Positions 17,578 to 27,026 are shown, numbered from the stretch's first letter. The stretch: DNA of 64,000 bases from Desulfovibrio piger (GCF_900116045.1 NZ_LT630450.1:527501-591500), one strand, 5' to 3'. Translations and numbers: made by a program. The notes: generated from the sequence alone by a model not told the origin.

Positions 17578-18493
17578 CTTCAAGGATCTGGCAGTTGTTG
17601 CGCATTTGCTGTTCAAAGTAGTCCGCAGGAGCATTCTCCGGTCCTGATGCCACGGAATCCAGCCGGATGACGGGGATGCCCGTCTCGGCGGCCAGCGTTT
17701 CCAGGGGGCGGGGCGAGAACTGGGGCTCGCCTATGAGCAGGACGGGCCGCTCTTTCCTGATATGGTCAATGCACTCCAGCAGCCTGGCGGCGGAGGGGGC
17801 CTGTTCTTCGTTTTCCTGCAGGACATCCATGACGTGCAGGCCGGCGGAACGCATCATGTAGGCCAGGGAATCGTGCTGCAGCAGTACGCAGGCGCCGGGG
17901 TGGGCGGCACCCAGGGCAGCAAGCCGTTTTTCCAGATCCAGCAGATTCTTTTGCAGGGCAGCCGCATTGGTCCGAATGGTCGCCGTCTGTTTCGGGCAGG
18001 CGCGGATCAGGACTTCGGCCATGCTTCCGGCCATCTGGGCGGCGGCGGCAGGAGAAGTGAAGATATGCGGGTTGGCATCATGCGGATGGTCGTGCCCTTC
18101 CTCCTCATGGCCGGAGCGGCCGGCAAGCAGGGCGATTCCCTGACTGCAGTCGGCCTTGCGGGCGTCCGCCTGGGCCAGCGCCGGCGCGAAGGCCGCTTCC
18201 AGCCCCAGACCGTTCATCAGGATCACGTCCGCAGTGGCGACCTTGGTCAGATCGGCCGGGGTCGGCGCATAGTCATGCGGGCAGCCGGTGGCGGCGGGGA
18301 TGAGCAGGTCGAGCCGGACATTTTCCAGTCCGGCCACCAGGGGACGGGCCAGTTGCCAGACAGGATATGTCGTGGCCAGAACGTGGACGGGCCGGGAGGC
18401 CGCCTGCGCGGGCAGGCCCAGCAGCGAGAGGAGGGCCAGGATCAGGAGGCTTGCAGCCGTTCGAGAGCTGTGCCGGGGTGCGAGTGCGTGCAT
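17561..18493 (-). CDS. znuA: Zinc ABC transporter substrate-binding protein (ZnuA-like)
   Basis: The product has 310 residues with a signal peptide ending near residue 32 (LGLPAQAASR). It belongs to the cluster A-I metal-binding proteins: TTYPVWQLARPLVAG at the N-terminus, CPHDYAPTPADLTKV with the first ligand His, and a His-rich acidic loop GHEEEGHDHPHDANPHIF near residues 128-145. LLQHDSLAYMMRSAGL and LIGEPQFSPRPLETLA supply the further ligands. The loop is typical of zinc-specific members. It is the first gene of the znuA-C-B operon and lies 12 bases from a palindromic Fur/Zur-like box. Confidence 0.94.
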   Translation of the reverse strand: MHALAPRHSSRTAASLLILALLSLLGLPAQAASRPVHVLATTYPVWQLARPLVAGLENVRLDLLIPAATGCPHDYAPTPADLTKVATADVILMNGLGLEAAFAPALAQADARKADCSQGIALLAGRSGHEEEGHDHPHDANPHIFTSPAAAAQMAGSMAEVLIRACPKQTATIRTNAAALQKNLLDLEKRLAALGAAHPGACVLLQHDSLAYMMRSAGLHVMDVLQENEEQAPSAARLLECIDHIRKERPVLLIGEPQFSPRPLETLAAETGIPVIRLDSVASGPENAPADYFEQQMRNNCQILEDALSR

Positions 18494-18504
18494 AGGATAA
18501 ATCC

Positions 18505-18517
18505 GAAAATGATTTTC
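18505..18517. promoter_or_regulatory. Fur/Zur-like operator upstream of znuA
   Basis: GAAAAT-G-ATTTTC at 18505-18517 is a perfect 6-1-6 palindrome resembling the Fur-family box (GATAATGATTATC). It sits 12 bases before the znuA start. Zinc or iron repression of the operon is the natural reading; Fur and Zur sites cannot be told apart here. Confidence 0.6.
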
Positions 18518-18642
18518 AAAAAGCCTAGTAAAGAACTTAGCTGTCTGTCAACCACAGACTTGCCAGCCTCTCCGGCGGGCATTATGCTGGCAGGAAGACA
18601 TCTTGGCAAGGCCTTTTGTGGCCGCCAGTGGCAGGAGGGAAC

Positions 18643-19284
18643 GTGGTACGGATCGCCGGTGTCGTTTTGGCGGGGGGGCGTTCCCGGCGCATGGGCCGGG
18701 ACAAGAGCCTGTTGCGTCTGGGCGGGGAGAGGGCCCCGACCCTGCTGGAACGGAGCCTGGCCGTACTGCGGCCGCTGTGCGCGCCGGTCTGGGTATCGTG
18801 CCGGACAGGGCAGACGTTTGCCGGCCAGTGTTGCGTGCAGGACATATTGCCGGTTTCCGGCCCCATCTGCGGTGTCCATGCGGCGCTGGTCCGTGCCCGT
18901 GCGGGGGGGATTCCGGCGGTGCTGGTGCTTTCGTGCGACATGCCGTTCATGCATACGGCGATGCTGCGGCGGCTGGTGACGGCAGCGGCCGCCTCTCCCC
19001 CAGAGGCCCTGATGACGGCCTTCATGGCGCCCAACGGCTGGACGGAATCCCTGGCCGCCATCTACCGGGTGGAGGCCGTGCCGTTCCTGGAAGCCGCCGC
19101 AGCTCAGGGGCGCCTCAAGATGCGGGAGGCCGTGCCCCCGGAGCGGCAGCGCTTCGAGCCGTACGGTGCGGAAGATGCCCGTGTTTTTTTCAATCTCAAC
19201 ACTCCGCAGGATCTGCAGCGGGCGGCGGCCCACCCGGCGGGCAGCATGGCGCAAGCCGGGCGGGAAATTTGCCGAAATCCCTGA
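18643..19284 (+). CDS. mobA: Molybdenum cofactor guanylyltransferase (MobA-like)
   Basis: The product has 213 residues from the GTG at 18643, which follows AGGAGG at 18633-18638; an upstream TTG in the same frame is much weaker. It transfers GMP to molybdopterin to make the guanine dinucleotide cofactor of formate dehydrogenases and related enzymes. GVVLAGGRSRRMGRDKSLL is the nucleotide-binding LAGGxSxRMGxDK motif, followed by GPICGVHAAL and LVLSCDMPFM with the metal-binding Asp. RVFFNLNTPQDL near the end is the usual NTPeDL motif. It is divergent from znuA. Confidence 0.93.
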   Translation: MVRIAGVVLAGGRSRRMGRDKSLLRLGGERAPTLLERSLAVLRPLCAPVWVSCRTGQTFAGQCCVQDILPVSGPICGVHAALVRARAGGIPAVLVLSCDMPFMHTAMLRRLVTAAAASPPEALMTAFMAPNGWTESLAAIYRVEAVPFLEAAAAQGRLKMREAVPPERQRFEPYGAEDARVFFNLNTPQDLQRAAAHPAGSMAQAGREICRNP

Positions 19285-19404
19285 CCGGGCTTGAATCTGC
19301 GGCTTGCTTGGGATATTATGCACAATATTCTGCAGATCGCTTTCCCTGTTTTCTGCAAACCGGCGGACCTCTGTCATCCCTTGTTTTCCCGGACGAGGAG
19401 AAGA

Positions 19405-22002
19405 ATGTTTTTAAGCAAGTTTTTCAAACGCTTTGCCAGTGACAAACAGGGCACTTCCGCGAGCGACGGCAGTCCTGAGCATACCTTTGCTGTCCGCCAC
19501 CATCGCTTCAAGCTGTTCCTGACGGCCTGGAACAAGTTCCAGGAGAATATGACCTCACTGGAATATACCCTGTGCTGCGACCACCCTTTCGGCCTGCACC
19601 GGGTGCGGGCCCTGTGCACCAGCGTGGCCACGCAGGTGTACCAGTGCATCCAGCACCTTGAACGGCTCAACCCTTCCCCGTGCAAGGCGCTGTATGAGCG
19701 TTTCGACCATCTGCAGACCGCGGTGGCCAGTGAGGTCTACCCGCATGTGCCGTTGCTGGAGGGGCCGTATGTCATCCCGCTGGCAGAAGCGGGCCGGGCA
19801 GCGGAGGCCCATCTGGCCGACAAGTCCACTGCCCGCCTGGGCGAGCTGCGCCGGCAGAACCCCGATGTGGTCCCGGACGGTTTCGTCGTGACGGCCGCGG
19901 GCTGCATGAGCCTGTTTGCCGGTACGGGCATGCTGGAAGAGATAAACCGGCGCATACAGGCTGCGGGGGGCTGTCTTCCCGAGACATTGCAGGAGCTTTC
20001 GGAAAGCCTGCGCGAGCTGACGGAAAGCACGCCCTTGCCGGAGCGGCTGGTGGAAGAATTTTGTGCCGCACTGGCGGCGCTGCGCAAACGGTGTCCGGGA
20101 GAGATGCGCCTGCTGTTCAAGGGACGTTTGTGGCCCTGCATGGATGACGGGGAAGACACGCAGGGCACGGATCCCGGACTGCTGGTCTGGGGGCCCACCG
20201 TATCCCTGCACGCCTCCGACATGGACATCCTGGCGTGCCTGCACACGACGCTGGCCCGCAAGCAGCAGGCCCAGGCCCTGGTCTACCGGCGTGCCCGCGG
20301 TCTGATGGAAACCAATGCCCGCATCTGCATCACCTGTCTTGCCGTGGAGGAGGGCAGCTTCGGGGGCATGGCGCATACGGCCAATCCCATCGACCTGAAG
20401 GGCGGCAACGTCCATATCTATTTTTGCAGCGGCCTGCCGCAGGACATGGAATATTCCCTGGTGCCCGTCAACGTGATGCACGTTTCCCGGACGCCGCCCT
20501 ACAGGGTCAGTGCCCGATGTATGCATGATGCCGAGGACGGCAGCTCCTTTTCCGACCAGGCCGCTGCGGATGTGACCGCCCTGGCCATGGAGCTGGAAGG
20601 CCTTTCCGGCCGCCCCCAGTCCATGGTCTGGCTGCGTACCCCCTCAGGACGGACGCAGGTGGTCATGGCCCGCCCCATGGTCATCAAGGCCCGGACCCGG
20701 GAAGAACGCGAGGAAGAGGCCGAGTCCCGCGCGGACGACAGCCTGCCTGCGCCCCTGCTGACCGGCGGCGTCACCACCAGCCGCGGCCGGGCCTGCGGCC
20801 CGGTGGTCATCGCCCGTTCGTGGTCCGATGTGCTCGATTTCCCTGACGGCGGCATCCTTGTGGTGCAGCGCGACCTGTACCTGTGGGCTTCGCTGGTGGA
20901 CAGGGCCGGAGCCATCATCGCCGAGGACGGCCTGCTGGGGTCCCGCCTCTTTTCCCTGGCACGCGAATTCGGCATCCCGGCCATGTTCGGCCTGGCCGGT
21001 GCCACGGAAAAGCTGACACCGGGAGAAAAAGTGACGGTCTGCACGGAGATGGGCTGTGTTTTCACCGGCCAGCTGGACGAGCTCCTGGCCCAGGCCCGTC
21101 CGCCCCGTGACTACCTGCCCGGCAGCCCCGTCTACCGGGTGCTGCAGCATGCGGCGGAGCATATCCTGCCGCTGACCATCGACGTGGACAGCGTGGACTT
21201 CAAGGCAGCCAACTGCCAGACGTATCACGATATCGCCCGTTACTGTCACGAAAAGGCCGTCAGCGCCATGTTCACCCTGGGGTCCGACAAGCAGTATGCG
21301 GCCCAGCGCATCAAACAGCTGCGGGACAAGGTCCTCAAGCAGTTCTGGGTCGTGAACCTCAATGACGGTTTCGGCAAGGTCCAGCCAGGGCCGGTCATTG
21401 ATGTGGAGGACATCACCTCCATCCCCATGCAGGCTATCTGGCGCGGCATGAACGCCTATCCCTGGCAGGGGCCCCCGCCGGTGGACGGCAAGGGCTTCCT
21501 TTCCGTGCTGTTCGAGGCTACGGCCAATCCCAATCTGGATCCGGCGGCACAGACAGCCTATTTCACGGAAAAGAACTATTTCATGGTGTCGCGCGATTAT
21601 TGCAGCCTGCATTCGCGCTTCGGCTTCCATTTCGTGTCCGTGGAATCCCGGCTGGGGGACCGTACGCCGGAAAATTATGTGGCCTTCCAGCTGCGCGGCG
21701 GGGCCGCCAACATCGAGCGCCGTATCCTGCGGGTGCGCTTTGTGGCCGATCTGCTGTGGGAATTCGGTCTGACGCCGGTGGTCCGCAACGATGCCGTGAC
21801 CGCCCGCCTTGAGGGCATGGATATGGAAGAAGGCCAGTGTCTGCTGGCTGTGGCGGGATATCTGACCATCCACACCCGCCAGCTGGACATGATCATGCAG
21901 GACAGCGCCAAGGTGGCAGCGACCCGCAAGACCATGCTGAATCATTGCCGTATCCTGCTGACTGGCGGAGACCTTTCCCAGATTTCAGCCAAGGAGGAGT
22001 AG
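19405..22002 (+). CDS. PEP/pyruvate phosphate dikinase-like protein, degenerate paralogue
   Basis: The product has 865 residues; GAGGAG at 19395-19400 sets the ATG. The order is an N-terminal helical region, an ATP-grasp-like PEP/pyruvate-binding part (about residues 130-450), a PEP-utiliser swivelling domain (about 470-560) and a unique C-terminal region. It aligns along its whole length with the protein at 24095-26740. Yet the phosphohistidine position reads LLGSRLFSLARE, with Arg514 where the paralogue has His538. The GGK and RSSAxxED nucleotide motifs are also replaced (MDDGEDTQ region). It is therefore probably catalytically dead and regulatory. The kinase gene starts at the very next base, so the four genes are co-translated. 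Confidence 0.82.
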   Translation: MFLSKFFKRFASDKQGTSASDGSPEHTFAVRHHRFKLFLTAWNKFQENMTSLEYTLCCDHPFGLHRVRALCTSVATQVYQCIQHLERLNPSPCKALYERFDHLQTAVASEVYPHVPLLEGPYVIPLAEAGRAAEAHLADKSTARLGELRRQNPDVVPDGFVVTAAGCMSLFAGTGMLEEINRRIQAAGGCLPETLQELSESLRELTESTPLPERLVEEFCAALAALRKRCPGEMRLLFKGRLWPCMDDGEDTQGTDPGLLVWGPTVSLHASDMDILACLHTTLARKQQAQALVYRRARGLMETNARICITCLAVEEGSFGGMAHTANPIDLKGGNVHIYFCSGLPQDMEYSLVPVNVMHVSRTPPYRVSARCMHDAEDGSSFSDQAAADVTALAMELEGLSGRPQSMVWLRTPSGRTQVVMARPMVIKARTREEREEEAESRADDSLPAPLLTGGVTTSRGRACGPVVIARSWSDVLDFPDGGILVVQRDLYLWASLVDRAGAIIAEDGLLGSRLFSLAREFGIPAMFGLAGATEKLTPGEKVTVCTEMGCVFTGQLDELLAQARPPRDYLPGSPVYRVLQHAAEHILPLTIDVDSVDFKAANCQTYHDIARYCHEKAVSAMFTLGSDKQYAAQRIKQLRDKVLKQFWVVNLNDGFGKVQPGPVIDVEDITSIPMQAIWRGMNAYPWQGPPPVDGKGFLSVLFEATANPNLDPAAQTAYFTEKNYFMVSRDYCSLHSRFGFHFVSVESRLGDRTPENYVAFQLRGGAANIERRILRVRFVADLLWEFGLTPVVRNDAVTARLEGMDMEEGQCLLAVAGYLTIHTRQLDMIMQDSAKVAATRKTMLNHCRILLTGGDLSQISAKEE

Positions 22003-23703
22003 ATGCCTTCCACACGGGAATACAGACGCATCTTCCGCCGTCTGTTCGTCACGCATCTGGGGCTTGCCCTTTTGCCGCTGGTGGCATTGGGGATCTTCAG
22101 CATAGACCGCATCAATTCCATCTATGATGAAAAGATCTCTGCCGGTATCGAAGCCGTGTGCAGCAGTAAGCACCGGGCCCTGGATACCTTTCTGCATGAG
22201 CGTGTTTCCCAGATAAAAACACTGGCCTTCACGCATGGCCTTGCCGAATTGCGGGATCCCGACCGTCTGAGCCGCATCTTCACGGTCATGCAGCAGAGCG
22301 GACGCTCCTTTGTGGATCTTGGCATCATCGGCATGGACGGCCGTCACATCTCCTATGTGGGGCCGTTCGACCTGCGCGATGCCAATTACGTCAGTGCGCC
22401 CTGGTTCACGGAGGTATTGCGCAAGGGCGTGTTCGTCAGCGACGTGTTCATGGGCTTCCGCAATGTGCCGCACTTCATCATCGCCGTCCTGCGTCATGAA
22501 GGGGGCGAGAGCTTCATCATGCGCGCCACCATCGACATGGAGGCCATCAACAGCCTGCTGCAGCGCGTCTATTCCGGCGAGCGCAGCGATGCGTTCCTGA
22601 TAAATGAACAGGGCGTGCTGCAGACGGATTCCCGTGACTACGGCCGCATCATGGAGCAGTTCAATGTCACGCTGCCCAATGTGCTGCGTCAGGGTATCGC
22701 CCTGGTGCCCCTGCCGTCCCAGCCGGGGGACAGCGGCAGCAAGGAGCCCCTGGCGGCCATGATGCACCTGGATTCCATGCCGTGGCTGCTGGTGGTGGTG
22801 GACGATGTGCGTGAAAGCCTCGCCCCGTTGCACCGTCTGCGCATCTACATCCTGCTTTTCGTGGGCCTGGGCGCCGTACTGGTCACGGTGGGGGCCTTTC
22901 TGGGAACGCGGTACATCGTTTCCTGTCTGGCCGCTGCCGACCGCAAGCAGGCCCATATCGACGCCCGCATGCTGCAGTCCAGCAAAATGGCGGCCCTCGG
23001 CAAAATGGCCGCGGGCGTGGCCCATGAGGTCAACAACCCCCTCATGCTGATCCAGGAAAACGCCGGCTGGATCCGGGACCTGCTGCAGGATGAGAACCCC
23101 GGGAACATGGTCAATTATGACGAGATCATGGAGAGCACGGACAAGATCGAAAAGCATGTGCAGCGGGCCAAGGGGATCACGCAGCGCATGCTGGGCTTTG
23201 GCCGGCGCATGAACCCCGGCCGTTCGGAGATCATGGTCAACGTGCTGGTGGATCAGGCGACGGAATTCCTCAAGACCGAGGCCCGCGGCCGCAACATCAC
23301 CATCACGAAGGATTTTTCTGCCGATGTACCTGTCATCCTTTCCGATTCGGCCCAGCTGGAGCAGGTGTTCATCAACATCATCGACAATGCCATCGATGCC
23401 ATCGGCAAGAATGGCTCCATCACCGTGCGTACCGAACCCTGGGAAAATGGCGCACGCATCTACTTCAAGGATACGGGGCCGGGCATGGACGAAGAGACCA
23501 TGCAGCGCATCTTCGATCCTTTCTTCACCACAAAGGCAGTGGGCGAGGGTACAGGGCTTGGCCTGGCCATCTGCTTTACGATTCTGGAAAAACTTGGTGG
23601 CCGTATCGAGGTCAGCAGCGTTGTGGGGCAGGGGACGACGTTCTGCATCAGCCTGCCCGCGGAACCGCCGAGCCAACCCCTTGAAACCAGTGAAGACGCT
23701 TAG
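22003..23703 (+). CDS. Membrane sensor histidine kinase with periplasmic Cache-type domain
   Basis: The product has 566 residues. One membrane helix at residues 15-32, a sensor domain of about 230 residues resembling dCache (SFVDLGIIGMDGRHISYVGP, then SAPWFTEVLRKG), and a second helix near residues 283-306 come first. The kinase core follows: H-box GVAHEVNNPLMLI with His341, N-box NIIDNAIDAIG, G1 DTGPGMDEE, F-box FDPFFTTK and G2 GEGTGLGLAI. No HAMP or PAS domain is clear. The gene starts directly after the stop of the first dikinase-like gene (GAGGAG is inside that gene's 3' end). The adjacent receiver is the likely phosphoacceptor. Confidence 0.93.
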   Translation: MPSTREYRRIFRRLFVTHLGLALLPLVALGIFSIDRINSIYDEKISAGIEAVCSSKHRALDTFLHERVSQIKTLAFTHGLAELRDPDRLSRIFTVMQQSGRSFVDLGIIGMDGRHISYVGPFDLRDANYVSAPWFTEVLRKGVFVSDVFMGFRNVPHFIIAVLRHEGGESFIMRATIDMEAINSLLQRVYSGERSDAFLINEQGVLQTDSRDYGRIMEQFNVTLPNVLRQGIALVPLPSQPGDSGSKEPLAAMMHLDSMPWLLVVVDDVRESLAPLHRLRIYILLFVGLGAVLVTVGAFLGTRYIVSCLAAADRKQAHIDARMLQSSKMAALGKMAAGVAHEVNNPLMLIQENAGWIRDLLQDENPGNMVNYDEIMESTDKIEKHVQRAKGITQRMLGFGRRMNPGRSEIMVNVLVDQATEFLKTEARGRNITITKDFSADVPVILSDSAQLEQVFINIIDNAIDAIGKNGSITVRTEPWENGARIYFKDTGPGMDEETMQRIFDPFFTTKAVGEGTGLGLAICFTILEKLGGRIEVSSVVGQGTTFCISLPAEPPSQPLETSEDA

Positions 23704-23712
23704 GAGAATGCC

Positions 23713-24093
23713 ATGCACGCACTCTTTGTTGATGATGAAGTGGAATTCCTGCAGCTGATGGAAAAACGTCTTTCCCGTCGCGGCATGACCATCGTGACGG
23801 CTCCTGACGGGCAGAGCGCACTGGATATCGTCACGGAGGCCATGAAGCAGCCCGAGACCATGTTTCAGGTGGTGGTCATGGATGTGCGCATGCCCGGTAT
23901 GGACGGACTGGAAACGCTGCGGCATATGAAAAAGCTCGCCCCCCAGCTGCCGGTCCTGCTGCTGACAGGCCATGCCTCCCTCGGCGTGGCCGTGCAGGGT
24001 ATGGATCTGGGCGCTTACGACTACATGCTGAAGCCCGTGGCCATCAACGAGCTGATCATCAAGATGGAGGAGGCGGTTCGCGCCGCTGCGTGA
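23713..24093 (+). CDS. Single-domain response regulator (CheY-like receiver)
   Basis: The product has 126 residues and consists only of a receiver. Asp7/Asp8 (FVDDE), the phosphoacceptor Asp57 (VVVMDVRMPGMDG), Thr85 (LLLTGHAS) and Lys107 (YMLKPVAI) are all present. There is no output domain, so it must act by protein contact. Its position between a kinase and two dikinase-like proteins suggests that these are its partners; this is inference. The next gene starts two bases after its stop. Confidence 0.93.
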   Translation: MHALFVDDEVEFLQLMEKRLSRRGMTIVTAPDGQSALDIVTEAMKQPETMFQVVVMDVRMPGMDGLETLRHMKKLAPQLPVLLLTGHASLGVAVQGMDLGAYDYMLKPVAINELIIKMEEAVRAAA

Positions 24094-24094
24094 T

Positions 24095-26740
24095 ATGTCC
24101 ATATTCACACGACTGCGACACTTGCTGGGCGGGCAGAAAGAGCTGAGCCCCGAGGATCTGGCACACGAGGAAGAGCTGAAAAAGCAGCTCCGCGAGCGTT
24201 GCGCCCGTTTCCGTCGCCTGCTGTCCTCCAACAAGAACGCGCTCGAAATCATGAGCGAAGTGGAAGAAGCCCTGGCCGGTTCGCATCCCTTCGGCATGAG
24301 TTATGTTCGCGGTGCCGGTACGCGGGCGGCGACGGCCGTATACCAGATGGTGCGCGAGCTGAATGCGCTTTCCGACAACCAGTACGAAGATCTGCAGGCC
24401 GCCTTCAATGACATCAGCGGCCGCATCACCGGCGTGCTGGAACGGAAGAGCCTGGTCACGGACGGCCCCCTGCTGCTGCCCCTGCCGGACATCCGCCTGG
24501 GGGACATGCCGCAGGTCGGCGGCAAGATGGCCAATCTTGGCGAAGTGTCCGCCAATGTGGGGCTGGCCGTGCCGGACGGCTTTGCCGTGACGGTCAATGC
24601 CTATCATGCCTTCATGGAATACAATGGCTTGCGCGACGAGATATCCCGCCGCATCCAGAGCGCGGACATGGAGAGCATGGATGACCTGTTCAGTCTGTCG
24701 GCCGCATTGCAGCAGTGCATCCTTAACGCGCCCTTGCCGCCGCAGCTGGAACAGGCCATTGAAGCGGCCGTGGCGGGCATGGTGGAACGCTGCGGCAGCG
24801 AACTGCGCCTTGCCCTGCGCAGCAGCGCCGTGGGCGAGGATGCCCTGGGCGTGACCTTCGCCGGGCAGTACCGGTCTGAACTCAATGTCCTGCCTGAAGA
24901 AGCCTGCGAGGTCTGGAAGGAGATCGTGGCCAGCAAATATGCCGTCACGGCCATGAGCTACCGTTTCCAGCGCGGCATCCCGGATGAGGCGGCCCCCATG
25001 AGTGTGGGCGTGCTCAGCATGGTGCAGGCACTGGCCGGCGGCGTGGCCTACAGCCGTGATCCCGTGGCCAGCCGGCAGGGACGGGGCCAGGTGACGCTCA
25101 ATGCCGTCCCCGGGCTGCCCCAGGCCGTGGTGGACGGGGCCGTCACACCCGACGTGTTCGCCTTCAGCCGTCAGAATCCGCCGGAATTGCTCGAAAAGCA
25201 CATCGCGCACAAGGCCTTTCGCCTGGATTGTGCTCCTGAGGCGCTACAGGGCGTCGTCCGTTCCGATCTGGAAGGCGAGGCAGCTGTCCGTCCCAGTCTG
25301 ACGGATGCCCAGGCCCGCGAGCTGGCGCAGGTGGCCCTGGCGCTGGAAGAATTCTACAACGAGCCGCAGGACGTGGAATGGGCGCTGGAGCCCTATGAAG
25401 GCAACACGCGCATCGTGGTCCTGCAAAGCCGTCCGCTGTTCGAAAGCGTGTCCGACCAGGCGGCGGAGCCCCCGGCGGCAGTGGCAGGGGACGATCTTCC
25501 GGGAGATCTGCCCGTCCTGGCCCAGGGGGGGATGGCCGTCAGTTCCGGGGTCGCCGTGGGGCCCGTTTTCGTGGCCCGCAAGGATGCGGACATGCTTTCT
25601 TTCCCGCGGGGCGGCATCCTGGTCATCGAGCGGGCCCAGCCCCGCTGGGCCACGCTGCTTTCCCGGGCTGCGGGCCTGATCAGCGAAACGGGCGGCATGG
25701 CCGGCCATCTGGCCTCTGTGGCGCGGGAATACAAGCTCCCGGCCTTGTTCAGCCTGAAGAATGCCGGCCGTTTGCTGGAAAACGCCGGTGAGGTCACGCT
25801 GCTGGCCGACCGGGGCACGGTGCTGGCCGGCAGCCATCCCGAACTGATCCCGGCGGGGACGACGCCTCCCAACCTCATGGCCGGGAGCCCTGTCTATCAG
25901 CGCCTCAAGGAACTGGCGGCCCTGATGACGCCCCTGCACCTGCTGGATCCTGATTCGCCGGATTTTTCACCGGCCAACTGCACCAGCCTGCACGACATCA
26001 CGCGTTTCTGCCATGAAAAGGCCGTGGGCCTCATGTTCGACAGCGAGGCGGCCCTCAGCCGTAACATGGGCAAACAGCTCAAGGTGGGTGTCAAGCTGCA
26101 GTACTGGGTCATCGACATGGATGACGGCTTCAAGCGCAGCATCAGCGGGCCGCTGGTGGAGCTGGGGGATATTGCCTGCAAGCCCATGCTCGCCTTGTGG
26201 AACGGCATGGTGGCCGTGCCCTGGGCCGGGCCGCCGGCGACCAGCGCCTCGGGCTTCATGAGCGTCGTGTTCGAGAGCACCATGAACCGCGAGCTGGAAA
26301 GTACGGCGCCCACGGCCATGGCTGACAAGAACTTCTTCATCATCGCCTCGCGCTATATGATCCTGCAGGCCCGGTACGGCTATCATTTCTGCACGGTGGA
26401 ATGCCTTGCGGGCGAGAATGAACACGAGAACTTCGTCAGCTTCCAGTTCAAGGGCGGGGCAGCGGATGTCAGCCGCCGCATCCTGCGCGCCAGGATGCTG
26501 GCCGATTTGCTGGAGACCCACGGTTTCCGCGTGGACATCAAGAACGACTCGATGTTTGCCGTGGCGGAGGCGTACAACGCCGAAGAGACCCTGCGCCGGA
26601 CGCGCCTGATCGGCTACCTGCTCATCCATAGCCGCCAGGTGGACATGATCATGAAGGATACCGTGCGTGCGGCGGCCCTCAAGGAAAAGCTGGCCGGCGA
26701 CATGGCAGCGCTGATGGCAAAGCCCTTGCAGTTCAGCTGA
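24095..26740 (+). CDS. PEP/pyruvate phosphate dikinase-like protein with intact catalytic motifs
   Basis: The product has 881 residues and is the paralogue of the first gene of the cassette. The ATP-grasp half has VGGKMANLGE (Lys144) and LRSSAVGEDALG (Arg242, Glu248), and the swivelling domain has ETGGMAGHLASVARE with the expected phosphohistidine His538. The C-terminal 300 residues do not resemble the PEP/pyruvate TIM barrel of PpsA or PpdK. They match the C-terminus of its paralogue (DMDDGF, FFIIASRYM-like and FRVDIKND segments). It may therefore phosphorylate something other than pyruvate, or serve in signalling. The close spacing to the receiver gene argues for one operon. Confidence 0.85.
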   Translation: MSIFTRLRHLLGGQKELSPEDLAHEEELKKQLRERCARFRRLLSSNKNALEIMSEVEEALAGSHPFGMSYVRGAGTRAATAVYQMVRELNALSDNQYEDLQAAFNDISGRITGVLERKSLVTDGPLLLPLPDIRLGDMPQVGGKMANLGEVSANVGLAVPDGFAVTVNAYHAFMEYNGLRDEISRRIQSADMESMDDLFSLSAALQQCILNAPLPPQLEQAIEAAVAGMVERCGSELRLALRSSAVGEDALGVTFAGQYRSELNVLPEEACEVWKEIVASKYAVTAMSYRFQRGIPDEAAPMSVGVLSMVQALAGGVAYSRDPVASRQGRGQVTLNAVPGLPQAVVDGAVTPDVFAFSRQNPPELLEKHIAHKAFRLDCAPEALQGVVRSDLEGEAAVRPSLTDAQARELAQVALALEEFYNEPQDVEWALEPYEGNTRIVVLQSRPLFESVSDQAAEPPAAVAGDDLPGDLPVLAQGGMAVSSGVAVGPVFVARKDADMLSFPRGGILVIERAQPRWATLLSRAAGLISETGGMAGHLASVAREYKLPALFSLKNAGRLLENAGEVTLLADRGTVLAGSHPELIPAGTTPPNLMAGSPVYQRLKELAALMTPLHLLDPDSPDFSPANCTSLHDITRFCHEKAVGLMFDSEAALSRNMGKQLKVGVKLQYWVIDMDDGFKRSISGPLVELGDIACKPMLALWNGMVAVPWAGPPATSASGFMSVVFESTMNRELESTAPTAMADKNFFIIASRYMILQARYGYHFCTVECLAGENEHENFVSFQFKGGAADVSRRILRARMLADLLETHGFRVDIKNDSMFAVAEAYNAEETLRRTRLIGYLLIHSRQVDMIMKDTVRAAALKEKLAGDMAALMAKPLQFS

Positions 26741-26817
26741 TCCGCGAGTGCGGTTGACACGCATACGACGTTATATTAGAAGACGGCATGCCTTTTCCGC
26801 TCTGGAAAAGACAGCCC

Positions 26818-26893
26818 GGGCAGTTAGCTCAGCTGGTTGAGCACCGCCCTTACAAGGCGGGGGCCACAGGTTCAAGTCCTGTACTGCCCACCA
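26818..26893 (+). tRNA. tRNA-Val (anticodon TAC)
   Basis: The acceptor stem GGGCAGT (26818-26824) pairs with ACTGCCC, and the CCA end is encoded at 26891-26893. The anticodon stem CCGCC/GGCGG holds the loop CTTACAA, giving anticodon TAC (valine, GUA codons). The D-arm (GCTCAGCTGGTTGAGC) and T-arm (ACAGG TTCAAGT CCTGT) are intact. A TTGACA at 26754-26759 could be its -35 element; the -10 element is ambiguous. Confidence 0.95.
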
Positions 26894-26990
26894 AATCACG
26901 AGAGCGAGGGGGTATATGCAAAAATATCTCCTGATCATGAAAGTCGTTTAGACGTGTGTTACATCATGTGCTAAATCGCTTTTTTATTGC

Positions 26991-27026
26991 CGGCCGGGAA
27001 GGGGATGCCCCTCCCGGCCTTTCTTG
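26991..27026 (+). terminator. Rho-independent terminator after tRNA-Val
   Basis: GGCCGGGA (26992-26999) pairs with TCCCGGCC (27012-27019) around an inner GGGGATGCCCC hairpin, followed by TTTCTTG. About 100 bases of transcript lie between the tRNA and this structure. Confidence 0.8.

Noticed and set aside
21985..24297. Minus-strand open frame of 770 codons
   Set aside because: It lies over the kinase and receiver genes, whose motifs are unmistakable; the antisense translation is His/Gln-rich noise.
19405..26740. Calling the two large proteins PEP synthase or pyruvate phosphate dikinase
   Set aside because: Neither has the PEP/pyruvate TIM barrel, and the first has lost its phosphohistidine and ATP motifs.
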